Below are positions 36,824 to 49,315 of a stretch of 64,000 nt of DNA, one piece after another (position 1 is the first letter of the stretch; every line of letters begins with the position of its first letter). The stretch spans positions 11,842,001 through 11,906,000 of the forward strand of contig CP075495.1 in NCBI GenBank assembly GCA_021613535.1, given 5' to 3'. Under the pieces are notes generated by a model that saw only the letters and a list, made by a program, of their open reading frames with translations, did no database searches and had not been told where the DNA came from. The translations under genes and the position numbers were made by a program. Source of the DNA: Adineta vaga (Eukaryota; Rotifera).

Positions 36824-39800
36824 ATGCCTCTCAACAAGTATGTTATATTCTTTTCTTTTTGTTTGTCTTTCTCTGTTTTCTTAGCTAATATAGTACTCGA
36901 GACATATGTTTAATGCTGAAATGAGTAAAAATAAGTTTGTCTATTTTCATGCTTTGGATTAGGAACAGCAAAGACATGTATCACCATTGGAAGATCCAAA
37001 ATCTTGTTCACACAATTCATCATAATAATGTTGTTGAGAAAAAATAGATTTCGTATTGAAGTTATTAGGAATTGATTTGGAAAGTGAATGATATTTGTTT
37101 TTCTGATTTCTTATACCAACAGCTTGACGAAGCATACTGAGTAAATCAAATGCCGATATTGTTTGTAAAATACTGATAAAAATAAAACAAAGAACAAAGA
37201 TATAGATAAACAATCGCATAATCGAATAACTTAGTGAAAAAACAAATAATTTCATATAGAATACGAAAAAGGAAAATAAGCGCCTGTTATATTTAGAACT
37301 GATTCATGGTTTGCACGTATTAGTCAAGCATTAGGACGTGATAAAACACCAACAGCTGATGGTAAAGAAGATATTCGTTATGCCGTACGAAAAATTAATC
37401 AACATTTTGGCACCGGTATGTCATACTATCAGTCAGAGATGAATAATGATCATTATATGTATCTCTATAATTTGTTTTTCAGAAAAACCAAATAATGAAT
37501 TGGTTACAAAATATGCAAATGTTATTGTTGATCTTCTACTTTCTATGCACAACTGTTCAGATGATTTCGAATTAATAAGTCAAATATTAGTGCTTATAAG
37601 AGAAATACTCGATTGCGATAAGAGTATGTATTGGAAAGAACTACAAACAATCAAAATATCGTATATTGACTCTAACAGAATTAAATGAAGAATGAAAGAA
37701 ACAACTCTGATAGAGATAAATGATCTTGATTTTATGAATTATATTTTAGATTTCATGAGAAAGCTTAGCTCAGAATAGCAAGTCTCTTTTAATAAAGAGT
37801 CTCGATTAAATTTGAACTTATATTATTGATAGAGGTGCGAATAGATTCTCAGTTGCTATAGTATCATATACTTCAGAGAAAATCAGAAATATATAGACAA
37901 ATATTAGTAATTTGAGACTATAGATCCAACTGTTACAAATTATTCAAAATCAAGGCTTTCATTAGTCCCTCTATTTTGTTCTAAGGTAATGACTATTTTA
38001 TACATAAGTAGTTATATACATATTAAATTAAGTTTGATCAAATTCAAAAGATAGTTTCGAAGAACAAATATGTTGTGCTTATTGTTAAAAGTTATATTAT
38101 AATTTTCTTTTGAAGAAACACGACGACCATTGGTTAAAGCATTAATAAAAAATGATGTATGCAGTTTTTTACTACACAATCTACGTGCAGTTGCTGATGA
38201 TCGTGGTCTGGGACAAGATATTTCACTTCAAATTCATCAAATCCTAGCAGTTGTTGGTCATCATGGTACGTGATCTTTTCTTTAAATATCGTTCTTTCTC
38301 ATTAACTTTTGTTTTGTTTTTTAACCTTTTTAGACAAACGTCTTCCATTAAAAGCTCGTCTGTTTAAAACCATAGGATGTACCATTAATTTATTACGTAT
38401 ATACAGTTATAATGCTAAGATCGGTCCAGTCATTTTAACTATATTAAAACTCTATGCTAAGAATGGTATGTGATTTCTTTATCTTAATTAAAAGAAATTC
38501 TTGAATGAAATATTCATTCTTTTTTTTTCTAGCAATAACTGCTTCTGTGATATGTCGTGCTCAAGGTTTACAACCACTACTTCGTCTAGCACTGACACTT
38601 GATCGACGCCATGCTAAATTACAAAAATCTGCTATTACTGTTGTGCGATATCTTACACAAACAAGTAAGAGAAGAATTGAAATGAAGATAACAAAGATTA
38701 AAAACAAACAATATATTGATCTTTTAGAAAAATTAGCTGCTCGAGCAACGACGACTACTATTGTTCGTGATATATTAGCTATTGTATTTTTAATGGATAA
38801 ATCAGCAGGACCAAGTCGTGTACGATCAATTAAAATTAAAGAAAATCTTCTGAAAGTGCTCTTAAATTTAGTTAAATCAAGTATGAGACATCTGCTTATT
38901 TTCGATAGACTTTTAGTTGTATAAATCATTTAAACCTATTTAGAAACTGGCCGTCTTCAATTTTTAGAAGCAAACGGCTTTTATCTATTGCATGAATCAG
39001 CATTGAATGTTCTACAAAATGATAATTTTTCAACATTTCTTGATCTTTCTTGTCATATAATGTTACATTGTTGTCCAAAACAACAATTACCAATAGACAA
39101 TGTATTTAGTCCAGTACGATATGTTTTACCACAAGGTTATGAATATGTTGTTGCTAATGAATTATTTCTTGCTGGTATGAAGGAATTTGATCATTATCAA
39201 TATTATTTTCTATTATTTTTCTAAATGATTAGATTTAGATCCTAATTTGTATAAAGATTTTAATGATATGCGTGAAAAATCTGCATCAGCTCTTCCACCA
39301 AACGAAGGAAACTATAGTAACGAACAACGTCTTCGTCCAAAATCATCAACAACTTCCAATATCATAACACGAGTACCCTCAATATCGAAGTCGTCCACGG
39401 TTGCTGCATCTCGACCAAAATCAACGAAAGGAACAAGATCAGAAAAGAAGTCAGGTGAATCTCAAGGATTAACGAAGAAAAAATCAAGTTTAAATGAAAA
39501 TAAAGATCGACAAAGATCGACAATAGATGATCGTGATCTTGATGAAACAGAAGAGGAACTGGATGATGAAGGTAAATATCTATTGAATGTTCTTAACTGA
39601 AACGATGAGTTATTATGAAAGATTAAATTGCGTTCTAATCGTCTCATTTCTTCTTTTCTTTTTTTTTGATAGATAGCGGAAAATCAGACGAAGAAGATGA
39701 AGATGAAGAAGATGATGAAGATGGTCCATCTAATCGAGAAAATTTTACTAATTCATCTGTACCATTACCAAACGGTGAACCATCAATGGTAATCATTTTC

Positions 39801-42674
39801 AAGTAATCTGTAGAAAACTATACTCAATTCTCTTTTCTTTTAAGCGTGATACGATTGAATTGGCTGCATCCTATGATCAATTTTTTGATGAAATAGTTGA
39901 TCCAATTCATATGGTATGTATATATTATGTTGTTGTTTTTTATCATGTGTTATACATATTATTTTTTATAGCTTCGTTTAAAAATGGCACAAACTATTGT
40001 GGATTCACGAACGGAAAGTTTATTTGCACGATTATTTGGTAATACACTTCCATCATCATTGACACGTCTTACAGAACGATCAAGTTTTTGCTATTGGCGC
40101 ATGCCATCCGATTTATATTTTCAAACTTATTCGATTCATGCTAAATCTACACAGAGTGCCTATCGGTATAAATATTTCTAATTATTTCTACAACTGAATT
40201 CTGACAAAAGAAAAAATCAAATAAATAATGATTTCTATTTTGATAGATTTACGAAATTGGCATATCCAGACGCCTTCAATGGATTATCATATCCAAGATG
40301 TGAACCAATGCAAAAATCAGATGAACGAAGTATTCGGTAAGTTCAGTTAGAATGTCTATTACTCAAATGGAACATTTTTTTTTCATACATTTTAAGAACA
40401 ATATTACTTGGTGATATTCATCGAATTCTCTCTCCACCTTCGATTTTCCATCGAACTGTCTATGATTTTGATGCAGTTGTTAATCGATCTACAATAACAA
40501 GTTTGAGCAACGATGATGAACAAAGGTAGGTTTAAACTATACATTTGATATCCGATATATAATTTAATAATAGATGTCAAATGCGATCAACTGTTGATCA
40601 CCTTCTATTTGAATCTCAATTTGAAAGTAGTAATTTAAGAAAAGCCATTCAAGTAAAATTTGAAATCGATGTTCTATTCATGTGATGTGTCTGATTTATT
40701 TCATCATTGTTGCAGATTACAGAAGAAGAATATGATCTGATACTTCGACCTGATGTTAATACATCTCGCCATCATCAATGGTTTTATTTTGAAGTTTCAA
40801 ATATGCGACATAATTTAACGTACCGTTTTAATATTATTAATTTCGAAAAAATCAATAGTCAATTCAATGCTGGTATGCAACCAGTTATATTCAGTGTTCA
40901 TGATGCTCGAAATGGTAAACCATATTGGCGGCGAATTGGTGAAAAAGTTTCCTACTATAAAAATATATATGGTAGAAAGAAGAAAGTCTATTTTACATTA
41001 ACATTTAATATACGATTTCCATATGATAATGATATTTGTTACATTGCTTATCATTATCCGTACACATACACGACATTAAGGGTAAACACAATTGTTGAAT
41101 AAAATATTGACATGGTTTTCTTATGTTTTCTAAATTTAGACGGATTTAACAAATTGGTCAAATACATATGATCGATCAAATATTTATTTTCGTCAACAAG
41201 TACTTTGTAAAACATTATCTGGCAATGATTGTCCTCTATTAACAATAACTAGTTTATATAATGACGAAGAATTATATCAAGATGAAAAACAAACTATTCC
41301 AATACGTAAGGCTTCTAGGAGAATCTAATTTATAACTATTTGAACATTTAATACTGTAGAGGAAAGATCATATGTGGTATTAACAGCACGTGTTCATCCA
41401 GGTGAATCCAATGCATCATGGGTTATGAAAGGAATTATTGACTATTTACTAAGTGATGAACCAATAGCACGAATTTTACGAGATCGATACGTTTTTAAAG
41501 TACATTTAGTTTGCTTTAAATGATTGTATAAATATATATATATATATATATATATACATTTTGATCTTTTTAGATTGTTCCCATGCTCAATCCTGATGGT
41601 GTTATCAATGGATGGTAGGTTTCCGAATTATTCGAAGAAATCAATTTTGTAATTAAATGCTGATGAGTATGCTTTACTAAGACTAAAAGAAAACTAGATT
41701 TGACATTTCTTTGAATCGTAGTTTTCACTATGGTAACTATTAAGATATCTTCAGCATATCAATTCGAATAAAACATCAATATTCTACAAATAGAATTATA
41801 TTTCTTAGATATTTTGTTTCTCATTTAGTTCACGTTGTTCACTAGCTACGAAAGATCTCAATCGGCAATGGTCATCTCCAAATTCGATATTATTTCCAAC
41901 TATTTATCATACGAAAGGTTTAATAGCTTGCTTATCTATGTATTACTCTCGACCTATTTCAGTATGATATAAAAATAACTGACTTCATTATAGTTAACAT
42001 TTCTTTTGTTTATACTTTTCGTTTAGTTATTTTGTGATTTTCATGGTCATTCACGACAGAAAAATTTCTTCTTCTATGGTAATGATCCACGTCTTCATTT
42101 TCTTGGCCCATCGACTGATCGCTCAGCGATAACAAAATTGTTTCCAAAATTATTCACTGGTGTACCAGGTTTTGCATTACAAAGTTGTTTATTTACAATG
42201 CGAAAACAAAAAGAAGGTTGTGCTCGTATTGTTGTTTGGGATGAATTTAAAATCGATCTAGCTTATACAATGGAAGCAACATACAGTGGCTTTGATATTG
42301 GATTGTATAAAGTTTGTTTTATTATGAATAAAATGCGTTTCATATATACCAAGAATATTGTCTTAGGGTTTACAAATACAAATATCAACATTACAAGTTA
42401 TTGGACACGATTTCTGTCAAGTTTTGCTAAAACTTGCTGATCACGAATTGAAAACTGCTGAAGCTATTGTTCCATTTGAAGAATTATATATTACAAATGA
42501 TGGCTACACAAAAGAAAAACGGTAAATATTTAATTGTCTAGTTGTTTGATTATTGTTTTATTTTCTAGAGTCATTCATGATAATGAAAAGCATCGCAGTT
42601 CTTCAGCATCTTCCGCTTCATCCTCCTCATCCAGTAGTTCTTCATTATCATCGACGGATGGTGATCTTCAATGA
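36824..42674 (+). CDS. AGTPBP1: Cytosolic carboxypeptidase, CCP1/AGTPBP1 type (tubulin deglutamylase)
   Basis: Twenty-three exons: 36824-36837, 37297-37415, 37483-37623, 38116-38265, 38334-38465, 38533-38664, 38728-38880, 38944-39174, 39233-39571, 39673-39788, 39845-39913, 39972-40165, 40247-40336, 40397-40525, 40574-40652, 40716-41081, 41140-41305, 41360-41499, 41574-41614, 41829-41961, 42027-42311, 42367-42521, 42569-42674. Phases close to 1159 residues. These M14 metallopeptidases trim glutamate side chains and C-terminal glutamates from tubulin. Order: N-terminal armadillo-like helices; an acidic spacer; the N-domain ([30 protein letters not shown]-type); then the zinc site HPGES (exon 18), [16 protein letters not shown], the third ligand in FCDFHGHSR (exon 21) and the catalytic Glu in [10 protein letters not shown]. 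The 14-nt first exon is the least certain. CCP4/AGBL1 is the nearest alternative. Confidence 0.9.
36959..37255 (-). CDS. Small secreted protein nested antisense in intron 1 of the CCP1 gene
   Basis: Not recognised. Single exon, 98 residues from the ATG at 37255, or 86 from the Met at 37219. From that second Met there is a clean signal peptide ([16 protein letters not shown] followed by ILQTISA), then a helical [13 protein letters not shown] segment, a basic Ser/Asn-rich middle, and a short C-terminal tail with four cysteines (C-x10-C-x-CC). The tail could form two disulfides. It lies wholly within the 459-nt intron 36838-37296 and is transcribed in the opposite direction to its host. Secretion is inferred from the leader; coding status rests on the open frame, leader and cysteine pattern. 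Confidence 0.5.
   Translation of the reverse strand: MKLFVFSLSYSIMRLFIYIFVLCFIFISILQTISAFDLLSMLRQAVGIRNQKNKYHSLSKSIPNNFNTKSIFSQQHYYDELCEQDFGSSNGDTCLCCS
41531..41556. repeat. AT dinucleotide microsatellite in a CCP1 intron
   Basis: About 13 AT units inside intron 18 (41500-41573) of the carboxypeptidase gene, directly before the pyrimidine tract and acceptor. Confidence 0.85.
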
Positions 42675-45034
42675 AGAAAATGACATAACGAAAAAAAGTG
42701 CCTCATACTAGCTTTTGCTTCTGTTGCTCAATTGTCTTAAAATAAAAATGTTCAGTCACTCATGCTTGTGTTCCATTTTAGTTGCATGTACATTAATAAA
42801 AATATCATGAGCACAAATTATTTTAGAACTATTCGAACTTTTTCAAATGAAAACAAGAGAATCAACAACAACAACAATAGAGACACATGAAATTTGTATA
42901 TCTACGAAAAGTGTTGTCATTGAAGTGTATAAGAACAAAAAAACCAACATCCACTAAACACAAAATAAAGTAGCTCTTTGAGAATTGAACCGATTAAAAA
43001 GATTACTTATGGATAATTTTATCGGATGTAGCATAGAATAATAGATTTAATTTATCATAGACTCATCGTTTTCATGCTAGGACTAACTATATATAATTTT
43101 TATCATACTAATATCAGAATAAATTGTATTGAAACATGAAAATATTCCCCGTAGATTTTGATGAGCTGCAAAATTAATATATCTATAACATGTGATCGAA
43201 CCGCTACGTCGATTCATTGTTTGTCACCCTTCTACACTTATACCATTGCATTGATAAAAATCGTACGCAAACTTTTTTTTCCATACTTAATGATATTAAA
43301 TTTGTTTCGTTGATTGAAACTTTTGCTATCCAGTTATTCTTATAAAACTCAATTTAGTTCATGCATCTAGTGATTGGTTCAAAAGAAAATCTTTCTAAAT
43401 GAGTACATTCAAAACTAAGAGTAAACAGTAAGTTTTATCCTGTAGAATCACTTGTTTCTTCTAGTTGTCTATTGTAGACCAATTCAAGAACTTAACTCAA
43501 ACGTGAGTTTGTGTTTGGAATAATATAGAAAATCTATTTATCTTTCTGCTATAGATTATTTTGAAAACCAATGTTAAAAGTAAGTTTCGTGTTTTATATA
43601 AAGTAAAATTTGTGTGTTTGTTGTCTTCTATAGTTCAACCAAAAAGTGAGAATTATTACTGACTTGAATCTACAGTAAGTAGAGAAAGGCTTAGTGTAAA
43701 TGATCGTACGCACAACACAAAAATACTTTCTGCAAAATCTTTGTTTCAATTATTTCGAAGAGGTTTAGTATCAAACCGAAAAAGGATCGTCACATGTATC
43801 GTAGGAAAGAACCATTCTTGTTAGAGTGTAGTATGAATGCCTACTTTGCAATAGATTTCATTTGAAACGTGTCTCATAAATAGGGGAAAAAATGACGTTC
43901 ATTATTTTGATCTCAACTCTTTTTTAACATCCAAACCTTTATATTTACTTGAAATAAATGTTTTCTTTTATATCATCAAAGTTAGTAGTGTTCTATAAAT
44001 TATGTGATAAACAAAGAATAACAATCTAAAAAATTTAACTTTGTAGTTTACATAAGTTTGGAAATTACTTTGTACTAATTATAATTGTCCAATAAGATTG
44101 AGAAACAATTCTCTTCTATTTAAATGACTGTTGTATTTCCTTTTGATGTAGGTACAATGCCAAGTCAAATGTATACACTGATAAAATAATTGTCACATGG
44201 TTTTCGGATCGATCGTTGTTCAGATTGTATAGAGAAAAATATTCATACTAATATAAATTTAAATCATTTGAATTCTTTTCGTTTTGTTTTCATTTCTGTT
44301 AGACGCGAAACCAAATGACAATTAATGAATAGTGTAAATTACAGATCAAAATTCATCGAATAAAATATTGAACAAAACAAATCTTTTAACGTCAAACTTG
44401 AGTCTTAAATACGAGAAACCGATTTATAATTTATTTGTTCATCAACTGGATATTGACCCTTATGTTCCTTGCATGAAAAACTGGCTTCTCATACATTCTC
44501 ATTGAACACAGATAGTTGAAGCTATTTTCTGTATTTAATTCATCTAGCATTATCTTTCACCTTACTCTTTTTATTCGTTTCGAAAAGATACAGTTGTAAC
44601 GAAATCATCTTAGTTTGATTCGATCGATTAAAGTGACAGTCAACCTGTTTTTATGAGAAACTTAGAATCAATAAGTTATTTCTGTGTATGTGTAGTAGTT
44701 CATCGATCACTCGTATAACAAGTTGTACGTGATTTGGTTCACTTTTTTTTAAAACTTTCAATGAGATATTACATTAATGTTGTTTTATTGCGATAATTTT
44801 TAAATTATATAAGACAAAGATCATTCTTCGTACTGATATACATATACACGTACATAGATAGACAGACAGATACCTCAGAACCGGGAATGTGAAAAGGATA
44901 AAAGAGAAAGATAATCTATCGAAGAAAAGAAAAGCAGTCAAATTATCACAGTTAATGTAAAAGAGAAAAAAACATATTTGCCTAAGAACAGAAGTCATTC
45001 ACGAAAAAATTACACTGTACAAGCAAAGATCTTT
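42675..45034. other. Convergent spacer between CCP1 and CUL5
   Basis: About 2.4 kb between the 3' ends of the carboxypeptidase gene (+) and cullin-5 (-). AATAAA near 42741 and 42797 suits the carboxypeptidase mRNA. Apart from the micro-exon chain at 43399-43674, no feature is supported. Confidence 0.45.
43399..43662 (+). CDS. Possible micro-exon gene (three regular ~52-nt introns, predicted 35-residue peptide)
   Basis: Not recognised. Four short exons (43399-43427, 43478-43502, 43555-43579, 43634-43662 or onward to 43674) are separated by introns of 50, 52 and 54 nt. Donors are GTAAGT, GTGAGT and GTAAGT; acceptors are TTGTAG, GCTATAG and TCTATAG. Intron size and consensus match the verified introns of neighbouring genes. 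From the ATG at 43399 the phases join without a stop to a 35-residue peptide beginning MSTFKTKSKQPIQEL and ending SENYY. Exon 4 continues to another GTAAGT at 43675, so more exons may follow and the transcript might be non-coding. Support is splice architecture and phase only. Confidence 0.35.
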
Positions 45035-48000
45035 TTAAGCTACATAAACATATTCCGATATATTTGTTTCAGACCTTGCCATATATCGATGATCAATTAA
45101 CCATTCTATCATTTCTTTAATTAACTTTTTCGATGGTACAAACATATTCTTCAATATTTCAATTAATTCCGTTTGTAATTGAGCATTATTCAAACGTTGT
45201 CGAGTTTTCATTATTTGTACAATTGCTTCTTTCGTTCGTTCACCACGCAAAAACATAATTTCTTCATTTTCTTCTTCGCGTCCTTTTTCTGTATTTAATT
45301 GAAGTCGTTGAATCATATTAATATGACCACGTGTCTGTATTTTACCAGCACGAATTACTGTAAAATCATAATTAATCCAAAATAAAGTTGCTTCATTTAA
45401 ATCTTGATGAGATTGAACATGTGGTTCATAACATATTAATTGTTGTTTCAGTTTTGCAAACGATACCAGTGACCATAGAGTTTTCTTTAATTCAGTTTCA
45501 GGAATATTTGTTGCCAATTTCAGTTCGCTAAATGTTAATTTATTCACTGGTCGATGATTCCAAGCGAAAAGTACAGATGCTTGCAATGTTGATACATCCA
45601 AATCATATCTACCACTTTTCGATGTAAATGTTAACTAAAAATCGAACGAATATTAGTTTTCTATTTCTTGTTTTCTTTTAGCTTTCCTTAAAAAATATTT
45701 CTCTTTCATTATTTACCTGTCCATTTGATACTGTATGATACCAAGTTAATTTTCTTCCCGAATGTTTTTTCTTATAGAATTCTTCTATTTCTGGTAGAAC
45801 ATCTTCAATCTGCGCTGGTAATGAAACATCAATTTTATCACCTGGATGTGGCCATGCTGCAGCACTGAGAATTTTAAATGAAAATGAATCTAAATCAAAA
45901 AATGAAGATAAATAATATTTGCAAAACAAAACCAAAACTTGATTTTTCTTCTTACCCATCATTGTATTATTATTGCGTGACGATGGACATACGGTTCGAA
46001 ATTCTTCATTCATATCACGATTTAATTTCAGATCTTTAAACATCTGTTGTAATTTTAGAATAAATTCAGCTGGCATTCCAACATCCTAGAAAAATTTATA
46101 TTAATCCATTCAATTTGAATAAATACGATTCTAATGCCTTTAATACTAATGCTCGAAATAATAGTAGTCCGTTAGGATTATAGATAAGTATTAGATGCAT
46201 GAAAGAGAATAAAATTTAAGTCACGAACAGCGATAGATCACGCAAAATATTCATGATATCGTGTCATTTAAACCTAATAAAACTACCATTTTGAACTAAA
46301 TTTTATTTCTATCATCTTCAAAAATAATCTAAATCAATATTAACACTGATTGATGCGAAAAGATCACTCAAACCTTTATATTAAATCTACGAAAATGATG
46401 AATATGAGAACATTACGCTTACTCTTAGTTGAATGCAATGCTTTCTTCAAGTTCATTATCAATCGATGTATCCAAAATAAGACGACGTGTTAGCGATCCT
46501 TTATAAAATCGCATGAAAACATCTTTATTTTGTACATATTTCAACAGTAATAACTAAAAATTAAAACAAATATAACATTCAATGAAAACAACAAACAAAG
46601 AATTTATTTGACATACTACGTCTTTGATTTTAGTTTCAATTTCTTCTGATGAATATTTTTTATGTGTCGATGTACCTTTACGTAAAAGTATATCACAATA
46701 TTGTGCTAATAATTCAGGACAACGTGATTCGGCAAGAGTTGTTCGCGTTGCACTAAAAACGAAATTTATTTAAATTCTATGTAAACTTTTCTTCATGTCA
46801 TCTTACCCTCGTGTAGCACGAGCTGGCATATCAAGTTGAAAGACAGAAATATCATTAATTATTTTTTGAAAAGCTATTCAAATGAAAATATATTCATCTT
46901 TCTATAAAATCGAACACATTAAAATTACCTTTATCTCTCGATGTAAGAAATCTGGGATCATTTGAAAAAGCATCACGAACTAAATTCGAAAATTGTCGAT
47001 AAAGGTCTAGTAGTTGTTGAACATAACTTTCTGAATCCTAATTGAAAAAAGAGAAATTAATTTTCTTGTTGAATAACAAAAAACAAACTTGTCTGATTGT
47101 ATCTTTGTTTTTTAACATATTATCTAAACCTTGCTTAACAATAAATGTTTCAAGAGCTTGTGTTAATGAACTTATATCCCCTGTATGATCAAGTAATGTA
47201 AATACAAGACGTAAACCTTCAAAAAAATGAGAATGTTAAATTCAGTTGAAATACAATCTTTCTTTCTTTCTTACGTTCGATATCATTATTTTCAATCAAA
47301 TTGGGACATTCATTTGTGATTTGTCACGAAATTCTGTGACAAAGACATCAACACATCGACGAATTAATAGTGGAACACTATTACATTCTGTAACGGATTC
47401 TAAATAACGTCTAGCACGTTTTTCTTCTTCCTAAGAAAGAAAAAAACATAAATGAAATATTTTGTTTAATTTGAGAAATCAATTACTTTTAATTTTTGAT
47501 CAGCATAATGAAGGTAAGCAAGTATTCCATGTTCAGCAAGATATTGACCCGTTTTTTGTTTATAAAATCGTGTTGTTTCATTTAGATAAGCACGTTCAAA
47601 ATTTTCAATATACACTTTATATTTTTCTTTTTCATCAGTTTTCAAACTAACTAAAAGTAAACATAGAAATTCTTTTTAAACGACTATCTTTATTTACGCA
47701 ATTAATCTAACAAAAATAAACAAAATATCTAACTGTGCAACTATCAGTTCGAAAGACAATTCTCAATGAGATATATAATCGCGAAAGGGATATTAGATTT
47801 CTGTTTAGAATAGAAAAAGAAAAGGATGTTTTTATTACCATAGGAATCTCGAACACCGATAACTAATTGAGAATCGAACGATTCACCATTTCGTTCTGCT
47901 TGTACTAATTTCATTGCACTATTCTAAAAAAAAAGATGTATAATATTCATTGATTTCGTTGTTTTTTTTCTTTAGATCAAAAAATAGAATTACTTGAAGA

Positions 48001-49064
48001 CGATGTTTTATATCTTTAAATATATTATTATTCCATGATTCAAGCATTAATTGTCGAACTTGATCTGTACTACGTGTCGTTTTTTCTGAACTAGATGCTG
48101 AATTAGAAGAAGCATTTCCAGTAGGATTTGTTTCAATTCGAACGAATGGTTTAGGTAAATATTCGCATTGTTCATAAAATTTCGACCATTCCTGTATATA
48201 AGCTTTGAGAAGGCTAGATTAAATAAATGATTGATTGATTGAAAGTCTATGTATAAAAAATGTTTACAAATACATACGCAGAATCTTCGTCATGTCTTAG
48301 AACACGCTAGAATAAGTAAGATACATAATTAATTGACAATAATCGATTGTATAAAAGATTAGAAGAATAAAAAAGATCAAGGTAATATATCTTGTTTACA
48401 AGTATTTGAAAATAATCGGTTTGAATTATTTATATCAATGCCTGAACTTAATATGATATTTTAAATCTCCGAATAGAAACTTTTTTGTCGTCAGCTATCG
48501 AAATATTCTCAGTTTTAACTTCTATAGATGTTTGACCTCTTTGAATCTGTAAACAAATGAGACTCAAGACAATTATCAAAATAAATCAAGACATGCATTC
48601 GTAACTCTTCAATAGTTTCTTTCGATATTTCTAACTACAAGCGGAACTTTGACGATTATTTGATTTTCTACATAATATGTATGCAAAGATCATATTCAAT
48701 ATATCTTAATTCAAAATCTAATCTTTTTACTTCTTGTGCTTGTTTAATATGTCGAGTAATTTCATTTGTTAATTCTGCGAATATTTCCGGTATACTTGTT
48801 GGATACCAAGTTGATACACTATAGACATCACTGAAAGAACAGAAAAACATCTGGATTTTAATTGAAAATTGAATTTTTCGATAGATATACGTGAATAAAT
48901 TCTGCCATTCTACTTGAGAAGTTGGTTCTTGTCGAAGAATTTTCAATACAACACGTTTCATTTGAGGCCATCGATCTTGAAATGTTGTAGGATGATTCTG
49001 TTTTAAAAAAGACAAGTATTCATTCGAACTATTCAAAGATTTATTTCATTTCATAGCTCACCAT
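45035..49064 (-). CDS. CUL5: Cullin-5 (scaffold of CRL5 ubiquitin ligases), with two one-base frame breaks
   Basis: Minus-strand exons: 49064-49062 (ATG), 48997-48891, 48830-48731, 48306-48278, 48213-47994, 47923-47839, 47650-47487, 47430-47275, 47216-47089, 47037-46929, 46873-46807, 46752-46617, 46553-46423, 46085-45956, 45889-45717, 45634-45035. Cullin-5 links RBX2 and elongin B/C-SOCS-box receptors. Visible: DRWPQMKRVVLKILRQE, FIKQAQ-like HIKQAQE, SYVSLKTDEK, PELLAQYCDILLRK, YVQNKDVFMRFYKG and RRLILDTS, MPAEFILKLQQMFKDL, EEFYKKKHSGRKLTWYH, LFAWNHRPVNKL, and the C-terminal winged helix with the neddylation lysine in IVQIMKTRQ. Exons 8 and 13 are each one base short of the phase their neighbours need; adding one base to each gives 779 residues (human 780). 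See findings. A 29-nt exon 4 is notable. Confidence 0.88.
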
Positions 49065-49315
49065 AATTATTAGCAAAAAAAGAAAAAAATCGATCGTAAA
49101 AACAACAATAAGAAGATATGATGAATCAATTCAGGTCATTCTGATTTGTTGAAAACTTCTAAGCCAATCCAATTAATCTAGTTTGCGTTACTATCAATGT
49201 TAACATATCGTATATAATTAGATGAAGCCATATAGATATTCAACAACATCTCTTCTTCTTTTTTTTCTTCATTCAAATTGTTTTTTTCTCTTTTACTATT
49301 TCACATATAATAATC

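Noticed and set aside
48668-49036. CUL5 start at 49036 with a long first exon
   Set aside because: The codon at 49036 is TTG and there is no in-frame ATG ahead of it. The phase-correct ATG at 49062-49064 followed by GTGAGC, with an AACAG acceptor before AATCATCC, gives a better N-terminus.
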